From Nostoc sphaeroides (GTDB lineage Bacteria > Cyanobacteriota > Cyanobacteriia > Cyanobacteriales > Nostocaceae): a DNA stretch of 64,000 nucleotides. This document shows, one piece after another, positions 36,704-44,745 of this stretch. The stretch covers positions 2,843,501 to 2,907,500 of the forward strand of contig NZ_CP031941.1 of the NCBI RefSeq assembly GCF_003443655.1. Direction: 5' to 3'. The notes under the pieces were generated by a model. It searched no databases and was not told where the DNA came from. It was given only the letters and a program-made list of their open reading frames with translations. Every line of letters begins with the position of its first letter. Position 1 is the first letter of the stretch. The translations under genes and the position numbers were made by a program.

Positions 36704-37687
36704 TTAACTTAGTACTCCAGAAAGCGGGTGCAGTATTGTTAAATGAAAGCTATGCTTAGTTTCAACTTTCAGATACCGTTCTTGCAAGGGTTGCCACTTC
36801 TGCCACGACTGGTAACGATTTTCAGTTAACAAAGTAGCAAGGGTAGGCAACTCAGTCTTAATTTCTGACTTGAAGACATCTGTAAGCCAGTCAGTTAAGA
36901 CAGCACTATCTTGCATCGTACCTAAAATTTCTTGGATATTTTTCACTTCTGTAAGATAAGCTGCGTAAGACTCACCATATAAGTCACTAAATAACTCCAT
37001 CTGGTAGCGTAGACGTTTAGCTTCTTTTCGCAAACTATGAATAATTTCGCCTTCTGTTGTTAATTGTTTTTCTATCTTTTCTGGTTTCCAGTCTTTCTGG
37101 ATTATCACTTCTGATTCTACAAATTTCGTGCCAACTAGCCAACCTGGATGTAGTAAGAAGTTACTGACTTCTGGGAACAGTAAATCTGGTAGTATTTGCT
37201 GAATTGTAAAAGATGCCAAAGGTTGATAACTGGGTTTCTCTAACCACTTGTCTAATGCATCTTTTAAAGACTTGTAACATTCATCTTTTAACGTTTTCTG
37301 TACACTCAATAGTACATCTTGACGTTGTTTTGCCAAAGCGTTGAAAGCTGTTTTTAGAGATTCTTGCTCTTTGCACGGTAAGTTTGGTTTGTAATCGTTT
37401 TCTAAACTTTCTTTGAGTACGTCTAAATCTCTCAAATTACCAAGACGACGGGCTATTTTACCAATATTTTTATCGCTGACTGGTTTTGGTACATCCACCG
37501 CTAGCCCAAAGCTAGTTACAGTTGTTCGTAAGCGACGCATTCCCACTCGCATTTGGTGTAACGCTTCTGGATCTTCATCTTTCTTTACTGATTTTTCCCA
37601 CTTCAAGGTTTTTTTAAAGTGTTTTTCAATCCCTTGGTAGGCGTAGTCCCCTAGAGTTTTTACCGTGTTTTGTGTGGCTAGTTTCAT
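36704..37687 (-). CDS. CHAD domain protein
   Basis: A 327-residue, charged, all-helical cytoplasmic protein. The CHAD signature is clear: VKKDEDPEALHQMRVGMRRL then RTTVTSFGLA near residue 50, and SLRKEAKRLRYQMELFSDLY in the second half. Conserved histidine, arginine and lysine residues line a basic channel. CHAD domains bind inorganic polyphosphate, and the protein probably associates with polyphosphate granules. There is no fused CYTH domain and no ppk or ppx nearby. ATG 37687 gives a complete first helix. Confidence 0.92.
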   Translation of the reverse strand: MKLATQNTVKTLGDYAYQGIEKHFKKTLKWEKSVKKDEDPEALHQMRVGMRRLRTTVTSFGLAVDVPKPVSDKNIGKIARRLGNLRDLDVLKESLENDYKPNLPCKEQESLKTAFNALAKQRQDVLLSVQKTLKDECYKSLKDALDKWLEKPSYQPLASFTIQQILPDLLFPEVSNFLLHPGWLVGTKFVESEVIIQKDWKPEKIEKQLTTEGEIIHSLRKEAKRLRYQMELFSDLYGESYAAYLTEVKNIQEILGTMQDSAVLTDWLTDVFKSEIKTELPTLATLLTENRYQSWQKWQPLQERYLKVETKHSFHLTILHPLSGVLS

Positions 37688-37856
37688 AATTGATCTTAAA
37701 TGACATTACCTGATGAGGTTATTGAATAATAACATTAGTTAAAACCTTGTATCTAGTTTTGATATTATTATTCAATAAGTGTTATCAAGTATGGTAATCA
37801 GCATTAATACTTGCATCCTCTTTAAGAAACATCTAATATCTATCAAAGGTCTAAAG

Positions 37857-37991
37857 CAATACGGTTCGGTTAAGGCAAGAGACGCGATAAATCGCCGTCT
37901 CTACAGAGGAATGATTATTGTAAAGACATCGATTTATCGCGTCTTTGCGATTAGCGGCGTGTCATTAAAAAACCTTATCCGAACCGTATTG
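37857..37991. mobile_element. CAATACGG-end element with 10-bp target duplication
   Basis: A 135-base element with ends CAATACGGTTCGGTTAAG and CTTATCCGAACCGTATTG, flanked by perfect 10-base duplications AGGTCTAAAG (37847-37856, 37992-38001). The inside is a GACGCGATAAATCG ... CGATTTATCGCGTC inverted pair. Non-coding. Confidence 0.93.
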
Positions 37992-38118
37992 AGGTCTAAA
38001 GAGCAGATTTACCATAATGATTTCATGTATACGATAGCTTTTACAAATATTTGGTATAATTGTATGATATTAAATCATCTATTATAACATAATTAACCTT
38101 TATTTCTGAAATCAAAAA

Positions 38119-39186
38119 ATGCCAAACTCAAATTTGCTTAATCAAGTTTTCTTAACTTTTGTAGATAACTTTAAAGAACATAGAGAAGACTTATCAGCGC
38201 TGCTCCTAACACACCAAAAATATTTATGGTTGGGGTCAGATGAAACCTCAACTATTGAACGTCTATCTTTGGTTGATACTGATAAATTTACAGATCATCA
38301 ACAATTTAGGGTAGCAGAATTTATCAACTTACCTGCGCCAGAAGACCAAGAAATTGATATAGAAGGACTTGCTTACACAGATGATTACTTATGGTTTGTT
38401 GGTTCTCATAGTTACAAACGCAAAAAACCGAAACCTGATAAAACCGATGCACAAAACTTTAAAAGGCTGACCAAAATTGAATCAGAACCCAACCGTTACC
38501 TTTTAGGACGGATTCCTTTGATAGATGGTAAGTTATTCTCATCTTGCCCACATCCCCAAAACCCAGATGTGCAATTGAGTGCCGCTAAACTAGAGGTGAC
38601 GAACCAAGGTAATTTGCTTCTTACTGCTTTAGCAGATGACGCCCATTTAGGCTTATTTATCAAGGCTGGAACTGCGGGAAAAGATAACGGCTTTGATATT
38701 GAAGGAATAGGCATTTATCAAAACCGGATTTTTTTGGGTTTGCGTGGCCCTGTATTGCGGGGTTGGGCTGTTATTCTGGAAATTGAGTTAGAAGATTCTA
38801 GCCCTGGAATTCTGAAACTACGGCAAATTGGAGAAGCGAAGGAGTTATATAAAAAGCATTTTATCTGGTTGAATGGTTTGGGAATTCGGGATTTGTGTGT
38901 AGATGGAAATGATTTGTTGATTTTAGCTGGGCCAACGATGGATTTAGATGGGCCCGTGCAAGTTTATCGCTGGATAAATGGCGTTAACTTGCGAGAAAAT
39001 GTCTTTAGCAATCCAGATTTTGTCCAAGATATTCCCTATGGAAATCGGCAAGATCATGCTGAGGGAATGACGCTGTTTCAGGATGTTGCTGGCATACCTT
39101 CGCTATTGGTAGTTTATGACTCTCCAGCAACAACTAGACTGGTGGGTGATAGTGGTGTAATAGCGGATGTGTTTAAGCTAGGATAA
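38119..39186 (+). CDS. DUF3616 domain protein
   Basis: A 355-residue soluble protein matching the DUF3616 family, whose members resemble esterase-like or phytase-like beta propellers. Visible hallmarks are EIDIEGLAYTDDYLWFVGSH near residue 77, KDNGFDIEGIGIYQNRIFLG near 191 and the C-terminal RQDHAEGMTLFQD. The spaced E-G-L/E-G-I/A-E-G-M motifs with aspartates suggest a repeated metal-binding blade pattern. There is no signal peptide. No function has been established that I know of. It is divergent from the CHAD gene (minus strand), with a mobile element between them, and is transcribed alone. Confidence 0.85.
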   Translation: MPNSNLLNQVFLTFVDNFKEHREDLSALLLTHQKYLWLGSDETSTIERLSLVDTDKFTDHQQFRVAEFINLPAPEDQEIDIEGLAYTDDYLWFVGSHSYKRKKPKPDKTDAQNFKRLTKIESEPNRYLLGRIPLIDGKLFSSCPHPQNPDVQLSAAKLEVTNQGNLLLTALADDAHLGLFIKAGTAGKDNGFDIEGIGIYQNRIFLGLRGPVLRGWAVILEIELEDSSPGILKLRQIGEAKELYKKHFIWLNGLGIRDLCVDGNDLLILAGPTMDLDGPVQVYRWINGVNLRENVFSNPDFVQDIPYGNRQDHAEGMTLFQDVAGIPSLLVVYDSPATTRLVGDSGVIADVFKLG

Positions 39187-39295
39187 TATGAATTTTGGAT
39201 TTTAGACTTCGGCTCCTTTCGGCTTCGCTCAAGGCAAGTCGCTCAGTCGAACGATTTTGGACTTCGACTTCGCTCAGTCGAACGATTTTGGATTA

Positions 39296-39700
39296 TTAAA
39301 GGTTAGTGGAGATTGCTTGTACCGGACAGGTGGGGATACACTGTTCGCAGACGATACAACGCGATCGCGTGAATGTGAGTTTGTATGTCTCTGGGTGGAG
39401 GGTAAGGGCTTCGGTAGGACAAACCCCAGTACACAAGCCACAGTGGACACACACATCCTCGTCGATCGCAATTTCGCCTAAGGTATGAGAAACATTAACA
39501 TGGCGCGATCGCATCCACTCGATCGCCGCATCTAATTGATCGATATCTCCCAATAGTTCCACTACCAGTTTGCCAATTTGATTTGGGGCAACTTGGGCAC
39601 GGATAATATTGGCGGCAACGTTGAACTCTTTGGCCAGTACGTAAGTGACTGGCATTTGTACGGCGCGTTTCGGGAAGGTAAGGGTTACTCGTTTTTTCAC
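39296..39700 (-). CDS. NIL domain plus 2x[4Fe-4S] ferredoxin
   Basis: A 134-residue iron-sulphur protein. Residues 1-75 form a NIL domain (RVTLTFPKRAVQMPVTYVLA), which in other proteins binds methionine or regulates transporters. The C-terminal half holds two ferredoxin clusters, CVHCGLCTGVCP and CIVCEQCIPTCP. The fusion is common in cyanobacteria and plants' bacterial relatives; its electron partner is not established. The frame starts at GTG 39700 with a weak ribosome site. Repeat-like sequence (GCTCAGTCGAACGATTTTGG, twice) follows the stop codon. Confidence 0.9.
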   Translation of the reverse strand: MKKRVTLTFPKRAVQMPVTYVLAKEFNVAANIIRAQVAPNQIGKLVVELLGDIDQLDAAIEWMRSRHVNVSHTLGEIAIDEDVCVHCGLCTGVCPTEALTLHPETYKLTFTRSRCIVCEQCIPTCPVQAISTNL

Positions 39701-40141
39701 AGGATGTTAGTAGAGGGGTTTTTCTTTAAACTATAGCAATCCATGCAGGAGTGATGAACCAAAGGATCACCGACTTTTTCAAGAAGTCGGGGATATAAAC
39801 CTCTCTACCAGTAAAATCTTGTAAGTAAGGTAGTATAAACTTAGCGTCTATAAAATGTTTACCATAATACCACTTACTCCGAAGCAGATAGTCATAAAAA
39901 TCCGATTATAAATTAATCAATATTGATATTTATTAATGAGTATGAACCGTAAATATAGAATTTTTGGAAGATGCTTTAAAATTAAAAATTAACATCGGAC
40001 TAATTTTGTCATTTACAGCGCTTTTCAAGTAATTGAATTACACTACTTACGGTCTAAACCTTGGTCTAAATACCTCAAAATTACTGTAGGTTTTTTTGCT
40101 TGTTATATTTTGTATATATTTTAATTTGGAAATCTTTTAAC
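39701..40141. other. Intergenic, no gene seen
   Basis: About 440 bases between divergent genes. It holds an imperfect copy of the CCCCGACTTCTTGAA palindrome (39769-39793) and a strongly AT-rich stretch. No ORF, RNA gene or clear operator is seen. Promoters for both flanking genes must be here. Confidence 0.5.
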
Positions 40142-42622
40142 ATGAAAATATTAGTTGTAGAAGATGACGAATTAAATGCTTATGCACTCACTGCCGTTTT
40201 GACTAACCAAAACTATGCGGTTGAAGTTGCCACTGATGGTGATGTAGCTTGGGATCTGATTCAAACTTACGATTATGATTTAATCCTCCTGGATGTAATG
40301 TTACCCAAGCTGGATGGCATTAGTCTTTGCCGTAAAATCCGGTCTAGTGGTCTGCAAATGCCAATATTGTTATTGACAGGGCGCGATAGTAGTCATGATA
40401 AAGCGATCGGGTTAGATGCAGGCGCAGATGACTATGTAGTTAAACCCTTTGACCAAGAGGAGTTAATTGCTCGGATTAGAGCGCTGTTGCGTCGCCAAGT
40501 TGTAACCTCGCAACCTGTGCTGGAGTATGGTCAGTTGCGACTAGACCCTAGTAGCTGTGAAGTTAGCTATGCTGGCAATCTGTTGCCACTTACCCCAAAA
40601 GAGTTTGCTCTGTTAGAACTATTCTTGCGAAATAATCACCGGGTGTTTAGCTGCGACATGATTTTAGAACATCTTTGGTCTTATCAAGATACTCCACAAG
40701 AAGAAGCTGTTCGCACTCATATCAAAGGGTTACGACACAAACTCAAAGCTGTAGGAGCTAACAGTGATTTTGTTGAAACAGTTTATGGTATCGGCTATCG
40801 TCTAAAACAACTGGAAGAGGGAGTAGGGAATAGGGAGCAGGGGGAAAATTCCTCTCCTCTGCACCCTTCACCCTGCCCCTCTGCCTCTTCTCCTTCCCAG
40901 GTTCCAAATCTGCAATCACAGCAGCAAGCATTAATGGCAGTTGCAGAAATTTGGCAACGATTTCAAGGGCGGGTGGATGAGCAGGTGAAGGTGCTAGAGG
41001 AAGCGATCGCAATTTTAAATCAAAATAGTTTAAATGCTGAATTGCTCTCCCTTGCAGCCAGAGAAGCGCATACCTTAGCAGGATCTTTAGGTACTTTTGG
41101 CTTGCTTCTTGGCTCAAAATTGGCACGCAATATCGAATTGCTACTGAGTTCTGGTCAAAGCTTGAGTAAATTTGAAATTAGCAACCTCGCAAGTTGGGTA
41201 AAGTTATTGCGTCGGGAAATTGAGGGAAACGACGCAGCAGCAATATCTGCATTACCAACGCCACAGGTATTAACAACGGTGACGCAACCGCCGCAAAATC
41301 ACCCCCATGCAGGAGCAGGGGGAGATGAGGAAGTAAGGGGAGATGAGGGAGCAGGGGAAGATAGGGAAGTAAATTCTCCCTTATCTCTCAATTTACAAGC
41401 CATCAACGAACTGGAACTGAGGGTAGCAGAGCGCACTGCTGAGTTAATTACGCTGAATCGACAGTTGCAGTCACAACTAGATGAGCGTCAGCAGACACAG
41501 GAAGAACTACGATTCTCTGAAGCCCGATTTGCCCGGATTTTAGATATTGCTGATGATGCAATTATTTCCATCAATGGATTCCAAAGCATCACCTTATTTA
41601 ATCAAGGAGCAGAAAAAATTTTCGGCTACTCTGCCCAAGAAGTGATTGGCCAGGATCTTGATGTACTCTTACCACAGCGCTTTTTCCAAATGCATCGTCA
41701 ACATGTGGTTGACTTTGGTCAATCTCCCAATATTGCCCGCCGGATGGGAGAACGGCGTGAAATCTATGGTCGCCGCAAGGATGGTACTGAATTTACAGCA
41801 GAGGCTTCTATCTCTAAAATTGACATGGTTAAGGAAATATTTTATACAGTTATATTGCGGGATATCACAGAGCGTAAGCAAATTGAACGGATGAAAGATG
41901 AGTTTGTCTCCGTTGTTAGTCATGAACTCCGTACTCCTTTAACTTCGATTCATGGCTCTCTAGGAATGCTAGCCAGTGGTTTGCTACCCACAGACTCAGA
42001 GCAGGGAAAACGCCTGCTGCAAATTGCGACTGAAAGCACCGAACGCTTAGTACGCTTAATCAACGATATCTTAGACATCGAGCGGATTGAGTCGGGTAAG
42101 GCGAAGATGGAACCAGAAATCTGCAATATCGTTGATTTGATCGCTCAAGCAGTAAATGTCATGCAGCCTCTAGCTGACAAAGCTGGAGTGACGCTATCTA
42201 TTTCTGCCTTATCCGGTCAAGTATTAGCAGATTGCGATCGCATTATCCAAACCTTGACCAATCTACTGAGTAACGCCATTAAATTTTCGTCTGCTGGATC
42301 TACGGTTTGGTTGGGGGCGCAACAACAAGGGGATGAAGTTTTGTTGACAGTCAAAGATAACGGACGCGGTATCCCATCTGACAAACTTGAGAGTATCTTT
42401 GAGCGCTTTCAACAAGTTGACTCCTCAGATTCACGCAACCATGATGGTACTGGTTTAGGTTTGGCAATTTGTAAGAGCATTATGCAACAGCACGGCGGAC
42501 GCATCTGGGTTGAAAGTGTATTGGGGCAAGGTAGCACTTTTTACCTCACTCTGCCATTGTTTGGGACTTTTCAAAATCCTGATTTAGAAAACTCTTCAAA
42601 CATTCGTGTAAATAAGAGTTGA
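40142..42622 (+). CDS. Fusion: OmpR-type response regulator, HPt, PAS and histidine kinase
   Basis: An 826-residue single-chain signalling protein. Order: receiver domain (1-118, phospho-acceptor Asp51 in DLILLDVMLP, Lys in YVVKPF); winged-helix DNA-binding domain (about 130-225, ending ETVYGIGYRLK); HPt domain (about 270-365, His310 in AREAHTLAGSLG); coiled coil (LELRVAERTAELITLNRQLQ); PAS (about 460-575); HisKA (His594 in SVVSHELRTPLTS); HATPase (NLLSNAIKFS, DNGRGIPSDK, GTGLGLAICK). The chain thus carries every phosphorelay element together with a DNA-binding domain. ATG 40142 (MKILVVEDDELNAYALTAVL) is the start; the TTG at 40100 is not. Two linkers are derived from intergenic minisatellite sequence (SSPLHPSPCPSASSPSQ and AGAGGDEEVRGDEGAGED). 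A stand-alone receiver gene follows 43 bases later. Confidence 0.95.
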   Translation: MKILVVEDDELNAYALTAVLTNQNYAVEVATDGDVAWDLIQTYDYDLILLDVMLPKLDGISLCRKIRSSGLQMPILLLTGRDSSHDKAIGLDAGADDYVVKPFDQEELIARIRALLRRQVVTSQPVLEYGQLRLDPSSCEVSYAGNLLPLTPKEFALLELFLRNNHRVFSCDMILEHLWSYQDTPQEEAVRTHIKGLRHKLKAVGANSDFVETVYGIGYRLKQLEEGVGNREQGENSSPLHPSPCPSASSPSQVPNLQSQQQALMAVAEIWQRFQGRVDEQVKVLEEAIAILNQNSLNAELLSLAAREAHTLAGSLGTFGLLLGSKLARNIELLLSSGQSLSKFEISNLASWVKLLRREIEGNDAAAISALPTPQVLTTVTQPPQNHPHAGAGGDEEVRGDEGAGEDREVNSPLSLNLQAINELELRVAERTAELITLNRQLQSQLDERQQTQEELRFSEARFARILDIADDAIISINGFQSITLFNQGAEKIFGYSAQEVIGQDLDVLLPQRFFQMHRQHVVDFGQSPNIARRMGERREIYGRRKDGTEFTAEASISKIDMVKEIFYTVILRDITERKQIERMKDEFVSVVSHELRTPLTSIHGSLGMLASGLLPTDSEQGKRLLQIATESTERLVRLINDILDIERIESGKAKMEPEICNIVDLIAQAVNVMQPLADKAGVTLSISALSGQVLADCDRIIQTLTNLLSNAIKFSSAGSTVWLGAQQQGDEVLLTVKDNGRGIPSDKLESIFERFQQVDSSDSRNHDGTGLGLAICKSIMQQHGGRIWVESVLGQGSTFYLTLPLFGTFQNPDLENSSNIRVNKS

Positions 42623-42665
42623 ACTAACTAAGTTTAGGTAAGTTTTTTAGAGCAGGATAGCAGTA

Positions 42666-43049
42666 ATGACAACAAAGCAAATTCTAGTGGTTGATAACGA
42701 GCAGTATATTCAAGAAGTTGCCAAGATTTGCTTGGAAACAGTTGCAGGCTGGAAAGTTGAAACAGCGAGTTCTGGTGAAGAGGGCATAATAAAAGCCGGG
42801 ACTTACCAACCAGATACGATTTTACTAGATGTGATGATGCCAGATATGGATGGTATTGCTACCTTTGAAAAGTTACAAGCTAATCCCTTAACCAAAGCGA
42901 TTCCGGTGATTTTGTTAACTGCCAAAATCCAGGCTTCCGATCGCCGTCGCTATAACCAGATGGGAATAATTAGTGCGATCGCTAAACCATTCAATCCTCT
43001 AGAATTAGCGACTGAAGTAGCAATCGCGCTGGGCTGGAGTCTACAGTAA
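42666..43049 (+). CDS. Single-domain response regulator
   Basis: A 127-residue CheY-like receiver with no output domain. Phospho-acceptor Asp55 lies in TILLDVMMPDMDG, the acidic pair in VVDNE is D-N rather than D-D, and the Thr/Lys pair is ILLTAK and AIAKPF. It is 43 bases downstream of the fusion kinase, in the same direction, and is likely its co-transcribed partner, giving a phospho-sink or relay element. The Asn in place of one metal-binding acid is seen in other working receivers. Confidence 0.92.
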   Translation: MTTKQILVVDNEQYIQEVAKICLETVAGWKVETASSGEEGIIKAGTYQPDTILLDVMMPDMDGIATFEKLQANPLTKAIPVILLTAKIQASDRRRYNQMGIISAIAKPFNPLELATEVAIALGWSLQ

Positions 43050-43070
43050 GCTGGTAAGGGACGCCCACAA

Positions 43071-43262
43071 GTGTCAACTTAAGCTAAAAGCCTTTTCAAA
43101 TCTCGTTTCCAGCCAGAGTCGGGAAATGCAACTCAAAAGCGGCTCTGTCGCCTCCCTCTCTGGCGGTAGAGCCGCCAGGATGGCATTCCCTGTCTGAGCA
43201 GGCGAACGAGACAACGAAGAAAGACAATATCTAAAAGCTGGTTTTAGGCTTGCTTTCACACC
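43071..43262. mobile_element. GTGTCAACTTAAG-family element
   Basis: Begins GTGTCAACTTAAGCTAAAAG and ends TTTTAGGCTTGCTTTCACAC, with inner stems GGCTCTGTCGCC/GGCGGTAGAGCC and TCTCGTTTCC/GGCGAACGAGA. It matches the 7903 element read in reverse. It sits between convergent genes. Non-coding. Confidence 0.72.
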
Positions 43263-43267
43263 TTAGA

Positions 43268-43975
43268 TTAACGCAAACCTAAAATTTCAGAAATCGCCGC
43301 TACAATATCCAGATAAAAGTTGCCTTTCACTGCCCGAAACAACTCAAATTTAGAGTCAGGCGCACCAAAAAACGGTCTGAGGAACCATCCTAACTGCATA
43401 CCAACAAAGGCATAAAGTAATAACCAGGATCTTAAAATAGTGGTGCGGGTTTTTTTGCCTACTTCATCTTGTTGAGAAAGTAATTGCATTCCTTCATAAA
43501 GGAACTTAACGCCAAAGATGCCTGTAATACCAAAAATTAATACATTCAACAGTTTAAAAAATTGATAAGAATCGGGTGTAGTGATCAGAAAAAATAGCGT
43601 AACTGGTGCCAAACTGAATAAAAGCACACTAATCACTGATACAGATGTGAGCAATACAACGAAATGCTGTTGAATACTGCTCCGCGAACCAAAGAAAACA
43701 TTAAAAAAGAACAAAGTCGGGAAACAAATAATCAGTGTTAATAAATAAAAGGCTGGGAGTTTGATAGCACCAGATAATGCCTGTGCCCAACTGTTAGATG
43801 CACCGATAATTGCTCCATAGATAGCAAAGAAAATTGAACTAGTTACAAATAGAGAACTGATTTTATTTTGTAATCTTACTCCCTGACGAATTTCTTCTAA
43901 GAATGACTGGCGATCGCGTAATAAATTAACCAAAACACCAAATTGCTGAATCCCGAACTTTTCCTTGTGCCGCAT
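43268..43975 (-). CDS. Polytopic membrane protein, paralogue of the next gene (hypothetical)
   Basis: A 235-residue membrane protein with about five hydrophobic helices after a charged N-terminus (LLRDRQSFLEEIRQGVRLQN). Conserved features shared with the gene at 44018 are the LRDRQ-FLEE-RQG start, GAIKLPAFYLLTLIICFPTL, a helix SVISVLLFSLAPVTLFFLIT and the C-terminal QLGWFLRPFFGAPDSKFELF. Proteins of this size and profile in cyanobacteria are often labelled actin-binding WH2-like, for which I see no support. Function unknown. It is the third gene of a leftward unit behind cruP (42-base gap). Confidence 0.88.
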   Translation of the reverse strand: MRHKEKFGIQQFGVLVNLLRDRQSFLEEIRQGVRLQNKISSLFVTSSIFFAIYGAIIGASNSWAQALSGAIKLPAFYLLTLIICFPTLFFFNVFFGSRSSIQQHFVVLLTSVSVISVLLFSLAPVTLFFLITTPDSYQFFKLLNVLIFGITGIFGVKFLYEGMQLLSQQDEVGKKTRTTILRSWLLLYAFVGMQLGWFLRPFFGAPDSKFELFRAVKGNFYLDIVAAISEILGLR

Positions 43976-44017
43976 ATTTTTATATGTTTGATATTTTTTG
44001 TAATTACTAATGATTAA

Positions 44018-44722
44018 TTAACGGATTCCCAAAAGATAGCTAATAGCTTGAATCACACTCAAATAGAAATTACCTTCTCTTTCGCGGAATAGTTGAAAAG
44101 CAGAATCAGGTGTGCCAAAAAATGGTCTGAGAGTCCATCCTAATTGACTACCTACGAAAGCATAAAGAAATAACCAAAATTTTAAAATTTTCTGGCGTGT
44201 CTTACTACCTTCATTATCTTGTTCTAAAACTAAACTTGTGGCTTGATATAAAGACGAAACACCAATAAATCCAGTTAATGCAAAGATGAATACATTTAAC
44301 AGAATTAAAAATTGGTAGTTATTGGTGGTAATTAAAAAAAACAGTGTGATTGGTGCAAAACTGAATAAAAGTACACTCGTAACTGAAACAGCAGTCAGCA
44401 CTAATGCTAAATGCTGTCCAAAAGTCCGCTTTGAACCAAAAATAACGTTAGCAAAGTACAACGTTGGAATACAAATCAGGAGTGTGATTAAATAAAGGGC
44501 TGGGAGTTTAATGGCGGAAGATATAGCTTGCATCCAGCTATGGTATGCACCAATGATTCCGCCATAAGCTGCGATGAATAAGGAACTGCAAACTAGTAGA
44601 GAAATAATTTTATTTGGTAATCTGATACCTTGGCGAACTTCCTCTAGAAATCCTTGGCGATCGCGCAGGAATCCAATCAGCACTGCAAAGTATTTGATTC
44701 CTAAAGATTTGCGTTCAATCAT
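44018..44722 (-). CDS. Polytopic membrane protein, paralogue of the downstream gene (hypothetical)
   Basis: A 234-residue protein aligning along its full length with the 43268 product (roughly half the residues identical by eye), so the pair arose by tandem duplication. It shares the LRDRQGFLEEVRQGIRLPNK opening, the AIKLPALYLITLLICIPTLY helix, LLFSFAPITLFFLITT and QLGWTLRPFFGTPDSAFQLF. The predicted topology of about five helices and the absence of any enzyme motif suggest a structural or channel-like role, but nothing is established. It starts only 24 bases after the cruP gene, so probably one operon. Confidence 0.88.
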   Translation of the reverse strand: MIERKSLGIKYFAVLIGFLRDRQGFLEEVRQGIRLPNKIISLLVCSSLFIAAYGGIIGAYHSWMQAISSAIKLPALYLITLLICIPTLYFANVIFGSKRTFGQHLALVLTAVSVTSVLLFSFAPITLFFLITTNNYQFLILLNVFIFALTGFIGVSSLYQATSLVLEQDNEGSKTRQKILKFWLFLYAFVGSQLGWTLRPFFGTPDSAFQLFREREGNFYLSVIQAISYLLGIR

Positions 44723-44745
44723 GTTATCCTCACACAGCTAAAATT

